Part shown: positions 17,977 to 26,035 of the stretch, one piece after another | Layout of the letters: the number at the start of each line of letters is the position of its first letter | Position numbering within the stretch: position 1 is the first letter of the stretch | Source of the DNA: Oleispira sp963851095 | GTDB lineage: Bacteria; Pseudomonadota; Gammaproteobacteria; Pseudomonadales; Oceanobacteraceae | Reading direction: 5' to 3' | Length of the DNA stretch: 64,000 nucleotides | NCBI GenBank assembly: GCA_963851095.1 | Contig: CAWKOX010000008.1 | Span: forward strand, 1 to 64,000 | The notes under the pieces: model-generated | What the model saw: only the letters and a program-made list of their open reading frames with translations | What the model was told of the DNA's origin: nothing | Database searches by the model: none | Position numbers and translations under genes: made by a program

Positions 17977-19063
17977 ATTGTTCTCTTAGGATGGTGATGA
18001 TTTCAGCTTTTGGATTATCGGATAAAACGATTTTTTCACCGATGACTTTTTCTGCAATGCCTAAATAGGTTTTGGAAAGATCCATTAACGCACTGGCGGG
18101 CAGTACGTTATCGCGAGCAAGCGCGCTGCGTTCTTCCATACGATCTTTGTTCAGCAGGATATCGGCGTCTTCGAAATGGTTTAGCAAGAACTGGCGGAAA
18201 CCTTCTTTCGAATTTTCAACGATTTTACCATCACGATATTCAGCGCCGTCCCAGATACGAGAAGAATCAGGGGTGCCCACTTCATCCATATAAATCAGTT
18301 TTTCGTTACCGGCGGCGTCGTTCACGTAACCAAATTCAAACTTGGTATCGACAAAGACTTGATCAAGCTCTGCTAGCGCATTAGAGATAACACCAAAGCC
18401 TTCTTTCAGTAGTTTTTCGTACTGTTCAATATCAGACGCTTGGCTGAAGTTAAACGCTTCAAAGTTGTCTGAGATGTTTTGACGAGTAATGTTCACATCG
18501 TCGACCGCTGGCACACCCGGAATGCCTTCTAGAATGCCTTTGGTTGAAGGAGTGATTAATAGCTCAGGCAGTTTTTGATCTTTCTGCAAGCCTTCTGGCA
18601 TTTGAATACCACAGAAGTCGCGCTCGCCTTTGCTATAAGCACGCCACATAGAACCGGTGATGTACTGACGACAAATCGCTTCGATCATCACTGGGCGGGC
18701 TTTTTGTACGATCCAAACAAATGGGTGTGGAATATCAAGAATGTGACTATCGGCCAAGCCTTGTTCACGGAATAAACGAAACCAGTGGTTAGAGATGGCA
18801 TTCAACGCCGCACCTTTACCCGGAACGCCCTTCATGCCACCTTCGCCGTGCCAGATGCAATCGAATGCTGAGATGCGATCGCTGATGACCATGATGGCCA
18901 AAGGCGCATCAGAGGCAACATCGTAGCCTTTTTCTTCAATTAGACGCTTGCTATCAGCTTCGGTTAACCAATAAACAGAACGCACCTTGCCGCTGTGTAC
19001 TGGCTTATCAGTACGGATTGGAAGGTCGTTATTTACCGCTAAAATTTGATCTGCAAGACTCAT
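17960..19063 (-). CDS. purC: Phosphoribosylaminoimidazole-succinocarboxamide synthase
   Basis: SAICAR synthetase, a step of de novo purine synthesis that joins CAIR and aspartate using ATP. 367 residues, the long form found in many marine gammaproteobacteria and in yeast-type enzymes rather than the 237-residue E. coli form. Key blocks: SGKVRSVY (nucleotide binding), SDRISAFDC, RQYITGSMWRAY, FVDTKFEFGY, LIYMDEVGTPDSSRIW. The ATG at 19063 is chosen because GAGG lies 8 nt upstream; an upstream TTG is less likely. First gene of a probable purC-GDT1-yegD transcription unit. Confidence 0.93.
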   Translation of the reverse strand: MSLADQILAVNNDLPIRTDKPVHSGKVRSVYWLTEADSKRLIEEKGYDVASDAPLAIMVISDRISAFDCIWHGEGGMKGVPGKGAALNAISNHWFRLFREQGLADSHILDIPHPFVWIVQKARPVMIEAICRQYITGSMWRAYSKGERDFCGIQMPEGLQKDQKLPELLITPSTKGILEGIPGVPAVDDVNITRQNISDNFEAFNFSQASDIEQYEKLLKEGFGVISNALAELDQVFVDTKFEFGYVNDAAGNEKLIYMDEVGTPDSSRIWDGAEYRDGKIVENSKEGFRQFLLNHFEDADILLNKDRMEERSALARDNVLPASALMDLSKTYLGIAEKVIGEKIVLSDNPKAEIITILREQYGLVD

Positions 19064-19164
19064 AATCAAGGCCTCAAGCTGAATTAACAGCCGTCTATAA
19101 AAAGGTAGAAGAAATTATGGCGCGGATTCTACCAGACTAGGGCCTTGCAAGCACTGCCGTGGCG

Positions 19165-19911
19165 CTAAAATACCTTGGCAATGATCGATTCGGGCAGTTT
19201 TGGCATGACTTTACGCAATATAGCCCAAGGCCAGCTAGGCACTACGATGTCGGTCTTGCCTTTTTCAATGGCGTTAACCATGGTATTAGCGGCTTTATCG
19301 GCATCGATAACAAAAGGGAATTTATCGATATTATCGTCGATTTCGGTGCGGATAAAACCAGGGTGAATCGCGGTGACCTTGATGTCTTTTTTGCGATACA
19401 GCTCAGTACCCACAGCTTGTAGATAGTTGGTTAACGCAGCCTTAGAGGCTGAATAAGCAGCGCTTCCTGGAATGCCTCTGAACGCAGAGAATGAAGACAT
19501 GCCGACGATATGACCAAAACCTTGTTCACGGAAAATAGCCACCGCCGCGTCAATCGTCGCAATTGCACCAAATAAATTGGTTTGCAGAATGCTTTTATCC
19601 ACCGAAAGATCACCGCTGCCCGTGCGACGAACGCCGGTAATACCCGCATTGGCGACTACGATATCGATATTCCCAAGGTGCGATTTAATGTCGTTAAGAA
19701 CAACGGGGACGGTATCAAGCGCGTTAACATCAAGCGCGGCGGTAATGATTTGAAGATTACTATTCTTTTGAGTTAACGCTTGCTGCAATGCTTCTAACTT
19801 CTCAACTCGGCGCGCACACAAAGCAATGTTGTAACCACGATTAGCAAACTCATGCGCCAATGCGGCACCAATACCCGACGAAGCACCTGTAATTACTACG
19901 CTTTTAGCCAT
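19165..19911 (-). CDS. SDR family NAD(P)-dependent oxidoreductase
   Basis: 248 residues with a complete classical short-chain dehydrogenase signature: TGASSGIG at residues 8-15, NAG near 90, a catalytic Ser in MSSFSAF, and YSASK near 155. It keeps the HPGFIRTEI segment after the active site. The C-terminus (PSWPWAILRKVMPKLPESI) is hydrophobic and resembles membrane-associated SDRs that act on lipid substrates. The substrate is unknown. It is monocistronic, on the minus strand just before the repeat-rich RAYT region. Confidence 0.85.
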   Translation of the reverse strand: MAKSVVITGASSGIGAALAHEFANRGYNIALCARRVEKLEALQQALTQKNSNLQIITAALDVNALDTVPVVLNDIKSHLGNIDIVVANAGITGVRRTGSGDLSVDKSILQTNLFGAIATIDAAVAIFREQGFGHIVGMSSFSAFRGIPGSAAYSASKAALTNYLQAVGTELYRKKDIKVTAIHPGFIRTEIDDNIDKFPFVIDADKAANTMVNAIEKGKTDIVVPSWPWAILRKVMPKLPESIIAKVF

Positions 19912-20060
19912 GCTGAAAATCCCAACTGAATTGAATATAAGGTTTTAATTATTGTTGTATTGAATGGCTGAATATTGGGTGATAAAAGCAGTGATGTAAA
20001 GAGACGAATCAGCCAATTACAAAGCTAATAACGCCAACTCTTGGTTAAAGCTTTTAATTA

Positions 20061-20163
20061 GGACAGCCACCTTAATATAGTGGTTTTTTGACGAGGACAG
20101 CCACTGTAATTCGACCGAGCTTTTTGCTAAACCTAAGCCGGCTTCCCTAGTGAGGACAGCCAC
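20061..20163. repeat. Three direct copies of the GGACAGCCAC repeat upstream of the RAYT gene
   Basis: GGACAGCCAC occurs at 20061-20070, 20095-20104 and 20154-20163, all in the same orientation and each followed by CTTAA- or TGTAA-like sequence. Inverted copies flank the region downstream at 21430 and 23032-23106. Such short repeats near a RAYT gene are its expected REP-type substrates. The rest of the 338-bp gap before the transposase shows no other clear feature. Confidence 0.75.
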
Positions 20164-20249
20164 CTTTAAGAATTAATACTGATGGCGAAGTAATGGCCTT
20201 TGTCTATCGTATAAATATACAGCCCAGTCTCAATTCAGAGCTTCATATT

Positions 20250-21248
20250 ATGACTAAAGCTAGAAAGTGCCTTATTTCTGTTGATGCTACGCCCTACTAT
20301 CATTGCGTGAGTCGCTGCGTGCGCCGTGCTTTTTTATGCGGAACCGATGATCATTCAGGAAAAAGCTACGAACATCGACGAGGTTGGCTGGAGGATAAAC
20401 TACTAAAATTACCTGAGGTTTTCGCAATCGATGTCGCCGCCTATGCCATTATGAACAATCATTATCACACGGTTTTGCACATTAATAGTTCAAAAGCTAA
20501 GTCATGGTTTGATGAAGAAGTTATCGAGCGCTGGCATCAATTATTTAATGGTAATGTGTTATCTCAGCGTTTTATTCGAGGAGATAATTTAACAAAGGTC
20601 GAGAGAAACCGACTTCAAATTTCAATCAATGAATGGCGTTCGCGCTTGCAAAGTATCAGTTGGTTTATGCGTATTTTAAACGAAGCCATTGCGCGTGAAG
20701 CCAATAGTGAAGATGATTGCACGGGTAGATTTTGGGAAGGTCGGTTTAAGTCGCAAGCCTTGCTAGATGAGTCAGCACTCACCGCTTGCATGGTGTATGT
20801 AGATCTTAATCCCGTACGTTCCAAAATGGCCAAAACCGCTGAAACATCACACCACACATCTATTAAACGTCGCTACGACAACGCTAAAACAACCAAGCAA
20901 CCTAATCGGGTTGATCAGCAAGATAAGCTACTTTACCCTTTTTCTGGCAACCCTAAGCAAGGTCAACCAGAGGGAATTCAACTTAAATTAACTGATTATA
21001 TGACGCTAGTAGAGCAAACTGGCCAGATCATTCGGGGAGATAAACGGGGTTCCATTCAGAAATCAACCAGTTCAATTCTTGTCCGATTAAAAATCGATTA
21101 TGATCAATGGTTGGAAATGACCAGTCATTTTGAAGAGTGTTTTACGACGTTTGCCGGAGCTGAGCATCGAGTAAAACTGGCGTGTGATCTTCTTAATTAT
21201 CGACGACCGCCTAATATCTCTACCTGCAAACTTTTATTAAACGTTTAA
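20250..21248 (+). CDS. REP-associated tyrosine transposase (RAYT, IS200-like Y1 family)
   Basis: 332 residues from the ATG at 20250. The protein starts TKARKCLISVDATPYYHCVSRCVRRAFLCG, the usual beginning of this RAYT subgroup. The HUH metal site is in NNHYHTVLH (about residue 72), and RFWEGRFKSQALLD with VYVDLNPVRSKM follows. The probable catalytic Tyr lies in that last block. RAYTs are domesticated single-strand transposases thought to spread REP elements; they lack terminal inverted repeats of their own. The repeats beside it (20061-20163, 21430, 23032-23106) are the likely partners. An in-frame ATG at 20193 gives a longer but atypical N-terminus. Confidence 0.88.
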   Translation: MTKARKCLISVDATPYYHCVSRCVRRAFLCGTDDHSGKSYEHRRGWLEDKLLKLPEVFAIDVAAYAIMNNHYHTVLHINSSKAKSWFDEEVIERWHQLFNGNVLSQRFIRGDNLTKVERNRLQISINEWRSRLQSISWFMRILNEAIAREANSEDDCTGRFWEGRFKSQALLDESALTACMVYVDLNPVRSKMAKTAETSHHTSIKRRYDNAKTTKQPNRVDQQDKLLYPFSGNPKQGQPEGIQLKLTDYMTLVEQTGQIIRGDKRGSIQKSTSSILVRLKIDYDQWLEMTSHFEECFTTFAGAEHRVKLACDLLNYRRPPNISTCKLLLNV

Positions 21249-21429
21249 TAATAAAAAACTAAACCTCTTAACTAGTAGCCGAGTATACGCACGCCTGAAA
21301 TTTCGTTAAAAATCGTTTATTAATCTATTTTTTCACTGATGGCTAGCATTATTAATACTTCAGAGGCTCCCCTCTCTTTTCAGTCTGCTTATCTATAAAA
21401 AATCAGTTTGACTTGTGAAAGAGCCAGAG

Positions 21430-21439
21430 GTGGCTGTCC
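21430..21439. repeat. Inverted copy of the GGACAGCCAC repeat
   Basis: GTGGCTGTCC, the reverse complement of the upstream repeat, lies 182 bp past the RAYT stop and just before trmO. With the upstream copies it brackets the transposase gene in inverted orientation. Confidence 0.7.
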
Positions 21440-21509
21440 TAAAAGAGTCCTGCAAAGCGCCTTGTACTTATGTAATAATAACTTTCTCATATCTGGCAGC
21501 ACTTATACC

Positions 21510-22272
21510 ATGGCAAACGATTCTCACATTCCTGATTTTTCTATTAAAGCGGTTGGTATTGTTCATTCGTGTTTTAAAGAAAAATTTGCCATTCCTCGCC
21601 AGCCCGCTCTTGCACCTGCAGCTCGAGGGGAAATTGAATTACTTCCGCCTTATGACGACCCTGTTGCGATCGAGGGGTTAGAAAATGTGAGTCATTTATG
21701 GCTGAGTTTTATTTTCCATCAAGCTATTCCCAAAGAAGATGAGGTTCGCTTACGCGTTCGCCCTCCTCGCTTAGGTGGCAATAAAAAAATGGGAGTTTTT
21801 GCGACCCGTGCGACTCATCGACCAAATCCATTAGGCTTGTCTGTGGTGAAGCTGGATGGCATTAAAAATGGCCGCTTGCAAATTTCAGGTATCGATTTGC
21901 TAGACGGCACGCCAATTATTGATATTAAGCCGTATGTTCCTTATGCCGATGCTCTGCCCGATGCAACGAATTCGATTGCGAGTGCAAGCCCTGAGCTGAG
22001 TCATGTCGAATTTGATGCTAAGGTTTTAGTCTGCTGCGCAAGAGCACGGTAAGCGCCTAGGTCAGCCGGTGAAAGAATTGATCGAACAAATGCTGGCTCA
22101 AGACCCTAAACCTGCGTATCAAAAAGCAGATCCTGAACGTATTTATGGGGTTAAAATTTGGGATTTAGAAGTGAAGTGGCGTTATCTTTCAAACGCCCTT
22201 CTGCCTAGCTCTAAACCAAAAGGCTCTGAACAAAAGAATACGTTATACATTGTTTCTATTGAGATTGTTTGA
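21510..22272 (+). CDS. trmO: tRNA (N6-threonylcarbamoyladenosine-37-N6)-methyltransferase TrmO (frameshifted)
   Basis: A TsaA/YaeB-type SAM-dependent enzyme that methylates t6A37 of tRNA. N-terminal beta-barrel: IGIVHSCFKEKFAIPRQP, HLWLSFIFH, FATRATHRPNPLGLSVVKL (SAM site) and DLLDGTPIIDIKPYVPY. The first frame (from ATG 21510) ends at 22052. The family C-terminus (KELIEQMLAQDPKPAYQK ... YGVKIWDLEVKWR) continues in another frame to 22272. Deleting one base around 22033-22041 joins them into a protein of about 253 residues, slightly longer than E. coli TrmO (235). The break sits inside a conserved region, so a sequence error or recent mutation is more likely than two genes. Confidence 0.88.
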
Positions 22273-22307
22273 GCCATATACAATCAATACTTTTTTGAAC
22301 GGGAAGA

Positions 22308-22955
22308 TTATTTTAACTTGTAGCCACGCTGATAAAATGAAGTGAGGCCTTTGGCTTTAAAGCGAGGTTCTTCTTCAATAATATCGGCCTCCTCGATCAA
22401 TTGAATCGGATACATGCCGCCATACAAAGCTTCAACTTCTGCCGTCGATACTGCGAACGGCGGGCCACCAGCAATACTTTGGTCATAATCTAACGTAATT
22501 AATAGCTGCGAAGCATAGCCCGTAATTTTTGCCAAATGACTCGCATATTCTTTACGCATCGCTTCTGGCAATGCGATTAAAGCTGCTCTGTCATAGACCC
22601 AGGCAACATCGCCTAGGTCTGCTTGCGTGAGTGAGAAAAAATCGCCAACAAAAATTTGTACGTTAGCTGCTTGATAGCATTTGCCACCTTGCCAATCGGT
22701 GATCTCAGGTTGAATTTCTAACTGCTCAAAAACTGCCTGCACTGCAATTTCACTCAATTCAACCGCAACAACAGACTGGCCTTGAGCTAATAAATAACCA
22801 ATATCCAGCGTCTTCCCACATAAAGGAACGAAGACTTTTGCTCCCTTCTCCAGTGATATAGCCGCTAGGTTACGCTTCAATATTGGGTGAATATAATCTA
22901 GGTGAAAGCCTATTTGATTTATTTCCCACTTGTCATGCCAAAAACTGTGTTCCAT
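22308..22955 (-). CDS. tpm: Thiopurine S-methyltransferase
   Basis: 215 residues, the usual length for bacterial TPMT. SAM-dependent fold: an N-terminal WHDKWEINQIGFH, FVPLCGKTLDIGYLLAQGQSVVAVELSEIAV (SAM loop and ribose-binding Glu), VYDRAALIALPEAMR, and a C-terminal FKAKGLTSFYQRGY. Bacterial Tpm methylates selenium, tellurium or thiopurine compounds and is linked to metalloid resistance. It lies between two groups of GGACAGCCAC repeats and converges with trmO, with 35 bp between their ends. Confidence 0.9.
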   Translation of the reverse strand: MEHSFWHDKWEINQIGFHLDYIHPILKRNLAAISLEKGAKVFVPLCGKTLDIGYLLAQGQSVVAVELSEIAVQAVFEQLEIQPEITDWQGGKCYQAANVQIFVGDFFSLTQADLGDVAWVYDRAALIALPEAMRKEYASHLAKITGYASQLLITLDYDQSIAGGPPFAVSTAEVEALYGGMYPIQLIEEADIIEEEPRFKAKGLTSFYQRGYKLK

Positions 22956-23031
22956 CTTGCAACCTCATATTCTATTTTCTTAAGAATACCCGCAAGCAAG
23001 GCTCTGAGCCACTGGAATTATGGGCTTAGCG

Positions 23032-23106
23032 ATGGCTGTCCTAGAAAAGGAAGAGTATGTCCTAGGTAGAAGCGTGGCTGTCCTGGGTTGGGAGCAGTGG
23101 GTGTCC
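23032..23106. repeat. Periodic array of four GTGGCTGTCC-type repeats
   Basis: GTGGCTGTCC-like units start at 23032 (ATGGCTGTCC), 23053 (GAGTATGTCC, degenerate), 23074 (exact) and 23097 (GTGGGTGTCC), spaced 21, 21 and 23 bp. Each is followed by TAG or GGG and a purine-rich tail. All are inverted relative to the copies upstream of the RAYT gene. Probably REP-like units expanded in tandem. Confidence 0.65.
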
Positions 23107-23217
23107 TAGGTTAGAGGCTGAGTTTAGGGGGCTGAGTTTGGGAGTGTTGGGGTTATTGCAGCAGGGGTTTTGATTATTTGTTAGTATCCTTATTCACTTT
23201 ATTAAAAAGTACTGTTC

Positions 23218-24045
23218 ATGGAACATTGGGTTTTAGGGTATGAATCTAGCATTCGTTTGAGTTTTTTCTTGGGTCTATTTGTAATAATGGCTGTTTTAGA
23301 GGCTCAGTTTCCGCGGCGTCAGTTGGCTCATAAGCCTATACGTTCTGGCCGCTGGTTACATAATATTTCTTTGTCTTTTTTGGCATCTGTTCTAACGCGT
23401 ATTATCTTGCCTATTAGCTTGGTGAGTTTCGCGATTGATTGTCAGGCTTCTGGTATGGGGTTGTTTAATCTGCCGTTTTTTGACGATATCAGCGCCCTAC
23501 TACTGTTTGTGATCAGTCTGGTTTTATTTGATTTGATTATTTATTGGCAGCATCGGATCTTTCATTTTGTACCTGTGCTTTGGCGATTGCATAAGGTGCA
23601 TCATAGCGATCAGCACTTTGACGTTACCACGGGTATACGTTTTCACCCTTTGGAAATTTTAGCATCCATTGCGATTAAGTTTGCTGTGGTTTTTATTTTT
23701 GGGCTATCTGCTGAGAGTATTATAGCTTTTGAGGTTATGCTCAATGGTTTGGCTTTGTTTAATCATAGTAATGTAAAAATTCCGCTTTCTATTGATCGCC
23801 TTTTGCGTAAATTCATTGTCACTCCAGATATGCACAGAGTGCATCATTCACAGATTCCGAGCGAGACCGATAGCAATTTCGGTTTTAATATTAGCTTATG
23901 GGATCATCTATTTGGCAGCTACCAAGATCAGCCGAAGCTGGGGCATGAGGGGATTAAAATTGGTCTAAGAGAGTTTAATAAAGGTAGAAAACCTCTACAG
24001 TTTTTTAAATTACTAATGATGCCATTTCACTCTTCTCAAAAGTAA
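23218..24045 (+). CDS. Sterol desaturase / fatty acid hydroxylase superfamily protein
   Basis: 275 residues with several membrane helices and the full set of histidine boxes that bind a di-iron centre: HRIFH (about 120), HKVHHSDQHFD (about 133-143), HSN near 183, and HRVHHS near 203. Members are membrane-bound oxygenases acting on sterols, fatty acids or related lipids; the substrate here is unknown. No Shine-Dalgarno is obvious before the ATG. It converges on ompW, with a strong shared hairpin between them. Confidence 0.85.
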   Translation: MEHWVLGYESSIRLSFFLGLFVIMAVLEAQFPRRQLAHKPIRSGRWLHNISLSFLASVLTRIILPISLVSFAIDCQASGMGLFNLPFFDDISALLLFVISLVLFDLIIYWQHRIFHFVPVLWRLHKVHHSDQHFDVTTGIRFHPLEILASIAIKFAVVFIFGLSAESIIAFEVMLNGLALFNHSNVKIPLSIDRLLRKFIVTPDMHRVHHSQIPSETDSNFGFNISLWDHLFGSYQDQPKLGHEGIKIGLREFNKGRKPLQFFKLLMMPFHSSQK

Positions 24046-24066
24046 TGTCACTTTTCAATAAAATAA

Positions 24067-24090
24067 GAAAACCTGCAAATGCAGGTTTTC
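24067..24090. terminator. Bidirectional hairpin terminator
   Basis: GAAAACCTGC and GCAGGTTTTC form a perfect 10-bp stem with a 4-nt loop between the convergent desaturase-like gene and ompW. A/T runs flank both sides, so it can serve both directions. Confidence 0.85.
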
Positions 24091-24108
24091 TATTTACGTG
24101 GATAAAAA

Positions 24109-24741
24109 TTAAAACTTATACCCAACACCAGCCATAACAACTATCGGATCGATTTCTACATCATAATCCTTTCCAAGTGCAGCATTAGAACCTTCTAGCT
24201 CAGTATCGATATCAATATACCAAACAGCCACGTTCGCTAAAAATTTGTCATCGATATCGTAGTTAATACCCGCTGATACAGATAACCCAAAACTATCACC
24301 AAGAGGTCCTAGTGCATTCCCTTTAACGGCATCTGCTTCGTCAAAGAAGAACGTCATGTTCAAACCAGCGCCTACGTATGGCTGAATTGCTGAACTAGGA
24401 TCCATTGGATAATACTGAGCAGAAACCGTTGGTGGTAAATGCTTAGTCGTTCCGATCGTGGAGGTCGACCCGTTATCTAGTTCAATTTTATGTTTAAAAG
24501 GCGTTGCTGCCAGTACTTCAATACCGATCTGTGGTGTAACCATGTATGTTCCAGTTAAACCTAACTGGGTATCATCTTTAACTTGTACCTTACCAACACC
24601 TGTAATTGAGGCATTATCACTTTTAGGTGCGACATTAATAACACCTGCTTTAACCATTATGTCACCCGCTTCATATGCCATCACTTGTGATGAACCAAAT
24701 GCTGCGATACTTGTTGCTAATAGTGTGGATACCAGTTTCAT
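24109..24741 (-). CDS. ompW: OmpW family outer membrane protein
   Basis: About 210 residues with a signal peptide (MKLVSTLLATSIAAFG ... VMA). The mature part starts YEAGDIMVKAGVINVAPK and has alternating beta-strands: LGLTGTYMVTPQIGIEVLAATPFKH, the LPPTVSAQYY block and a terminal VGYKF ending in Phe, as outer-membrane barrels do. OmpW is an eight-stranded barrel with a hydrophobic channel. The ATG at 24741 is preceded by AAGGAG at ideal spacing, so an upstream GTG is rejected. A perfect FNR/ANR-like palindrome 65 bp upstream predicts oxygen control, in line with FNR regulation of ompW in enterics. Confidence 0.92.
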   Translation of the reverse strand: MKLVSTLLATSIAAFGSSQVMAYEAGDIMVKAGVINVAPKSDNASITGVGKVQVKDDTQLGLTGTYMVTPQIGIEVLAATPFKHKIELDNGSTSTIGTTKHLPPTVSAQYYPMDPSSAIQPYVGAGLNMTFFFDEADAVKGNALGPLGDSFGLSVSAGINYDIDDKFLANVAVWYIDIDTELEGSNAALGKDYDVEIDPIVVMAGVGYKF

Positions 24742-24805
24742 AAGCACTCCTTAATCGTGCGATAACAATATTGTCACTATAGTAAGCAGGCTCAATGGAG
24801 CTGGT

Positions 24806-24819
24806 TTGATTTATATCAA
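24806..24819 (-). promoter_or_regulatory. FNR/ANR box upstream of ompW
   Basis: TTGATTTATATCAA matches the TTGAT-N4-ATCAA consensus exactly. Its centre lies about 30 bp upstream of TACTAT, a possible -10 element, which gives the class II position near -41.5. In the 350-bp ompW upstream gap nothing else stands out apart from a second, weaker box. Confidence 0.7.
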
Positions 24820-24855
24820 TAAAGACAACCTCTACGTCTTAGGTATTAAGACAAT

Positions 24856-24869
24856 CTGACTTATATCAA
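24856..24869 (-). promoter_or_regulatory. Second, weaker FNR-like box
   Basis: CTGACTTATATCAA differs from the FNR consensus at two positions in one half-site and has the same TTAT spacer. It is 50 bp upstream of the perfect box. It may be a secondary site for ompW or serve the divergent membrane-protein gene at 25100. Confidence 0.4.
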
Positions 24870-25099
24870 TTACTTGTTCGTTATTCAGTAATAAATACTC
24901 TAAGAATTTTTATTCATGAGTTAATTATTTCTGACTGAATAGCGAATCACTGCACTGATAATCAATAATTAATAGTCAATAACTAGTAGTCAAAATTCAT
25001 TAAATGTAAATTAGTATACGGATCACCAAGGCTGTAACTTTACTTAAATTCTAACTCTCCCTATTCTGGATTTTCAATATTTAAGCTAGAGTAAGCGCT

Positions 25100-25999
25100 A
25101 TGTCATTTATGCTATTCGAAATTCTGTTATGGGGGCTATTTTTAGTTTCTATCTTAGATGCTAATAAACGCTGGGGTTTAAAAAGTACAGCATTGTTCTT
25201 TTTTCCCTTGTTTATTTATGGCTGGGTATTAGAGGCTTCTGCCATCGGTATATTTCAGCGTTATGAATACGGCGATGGCTTTTTTGTCACCTTATTTGGG
25301 GCTCCGCTTTGCATCGCTGCGGGCTGGGCTTGCATTACTTATAGCGGTATCTGTATCGCGAAGAGTTTCACTGACAATCATTATAAAATTGCGTTATTTA
25401 CTGCTCTTTGGGGATTATGTATTGATTTCTCGATGGATGGCCTTGCGGTATTAATGGGCTACTGGACTTGGTTTGCGCCTGACGATGTTGTTCTTCCTTA
25501 TTTTGATGTGCCCGTTTCTAACTTTATTGGTTGGTTTATTATTCTTTCGTTTTATTCATTTTTTCACCTGCGCTGGCAGGATACAAAAATCAGAAAAAGA
25601 CTGTTGGGTTTTGATGCCGTATTACCTGCACTACCCGCATTATTACTGGCGATTACCATTATGATTGGTAGTGAATACGAACGTCTTTTTGTTAATTTAT
25701 CGTGGTGGGTAATGATGGTTATCTTTATCGTGCCTTTAGTCATCATCTTAGCCGTGTGGCTATTTAACCAACGTGCTGTTTTGAGCTCAGAAATGCTGCA
25801 ACAAGAGCACAAACAAAGTCTGAAAGTGCCCTTTTTTATAAGCCATGCTTTTCATGCTTTCTTTTTACTCATGGCGATTTTTGTCGGAGTAACGACGGCC
25901 GACTGGCGTTATTTCATCGCTGCGATTGTCGCTGGATTACCTCTGCTAGCGCAGTTATTACCCGCGAAAGCAGAGGCTTTTACCCTTAAAACTAATTAA
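25100..25999 (+). CDS. Polytopic membrane protein, CruF/DUF422-like (carotenoid biosynthesis family)
   Basis: 299 residues with about eight membrane helices. Features recalling DUF422/CruF carotenoid hydratases are GYWTWFAPDDVVLPYFDVPVSNFIGW (about residues 120-145), a preceding D in CIDFSMDGLAVLMGYW, and an early G-P-L pattern (LFGAPLCIAAGW). CruF adds water to the psi end of carotenoids. No other carotenoid gene is in the window, so the role is uncertain. It is divergent from ompW and converges with the FAD oxidoreductase, sharing a terminator that overlaps the latter's 3' end. Confidence 0.55.
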   Translation: MSFMLFEILLWGLFLVSILDANKRWGLKSTALFFFPLFIYGWVLEASAIGIFQRYEYGDGFFVTLFGAPLCIAAGWACITYSGICIAKSFTDNHYKIALFTALWGLCIDFSMDGLAVLMGYWTWFAPDDVVLPYFDVPVSNFIGWFIILSFYSFFHLRWQDTKIRKRLLGFDAVLPALPALLLAITIMIGSEYERLFVNLSWWVMMVIFIVPLVIILAVWLFNQRAVLSSEMLQQEHKQSLKVPFFISHAFHAFFLLMAIFVGVTTADWRYFIAAIVAGLPLLAQLLPAKAEAFTLKTN

Positions 26000-26014
26000 A
26001 TAGGCAAGTATAAT

Positions 26015-26035
26015 AAATAGGCATGCAGCCTATTT
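26015..26035. terminator. Shared hairpin overlapping the end of the FAD oxidoreductase gene
   Basis: AAATAGGC and GCCTATTT pair around an ATGCA loop, followed by TATTTT on the plus strand. The arm includes the last bases of the minus-strand gene. The arm sequence TAAATAGGCA also occurs 17 bp upstream, where it carries the stop codon of the CruF-like gene (25997-26006), another case of the 17-bp 3'-end duplication. Confidence 0.7.

Noticed and set aside
20061..21439. Classical IS element with terminal inverted repeats and target-site duplication
   Set aside because: The transposase is an HUH/Y1 RAYT, which does not use such ends, and the short repeats are too many and unevenly placed to be two termini.
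21510..22272. Two separate genes at the trmO locus
   Set aside because: The second frame is exactly the missing TrmO C-terminus and has no start context, so one interrupted gene is the better reading.
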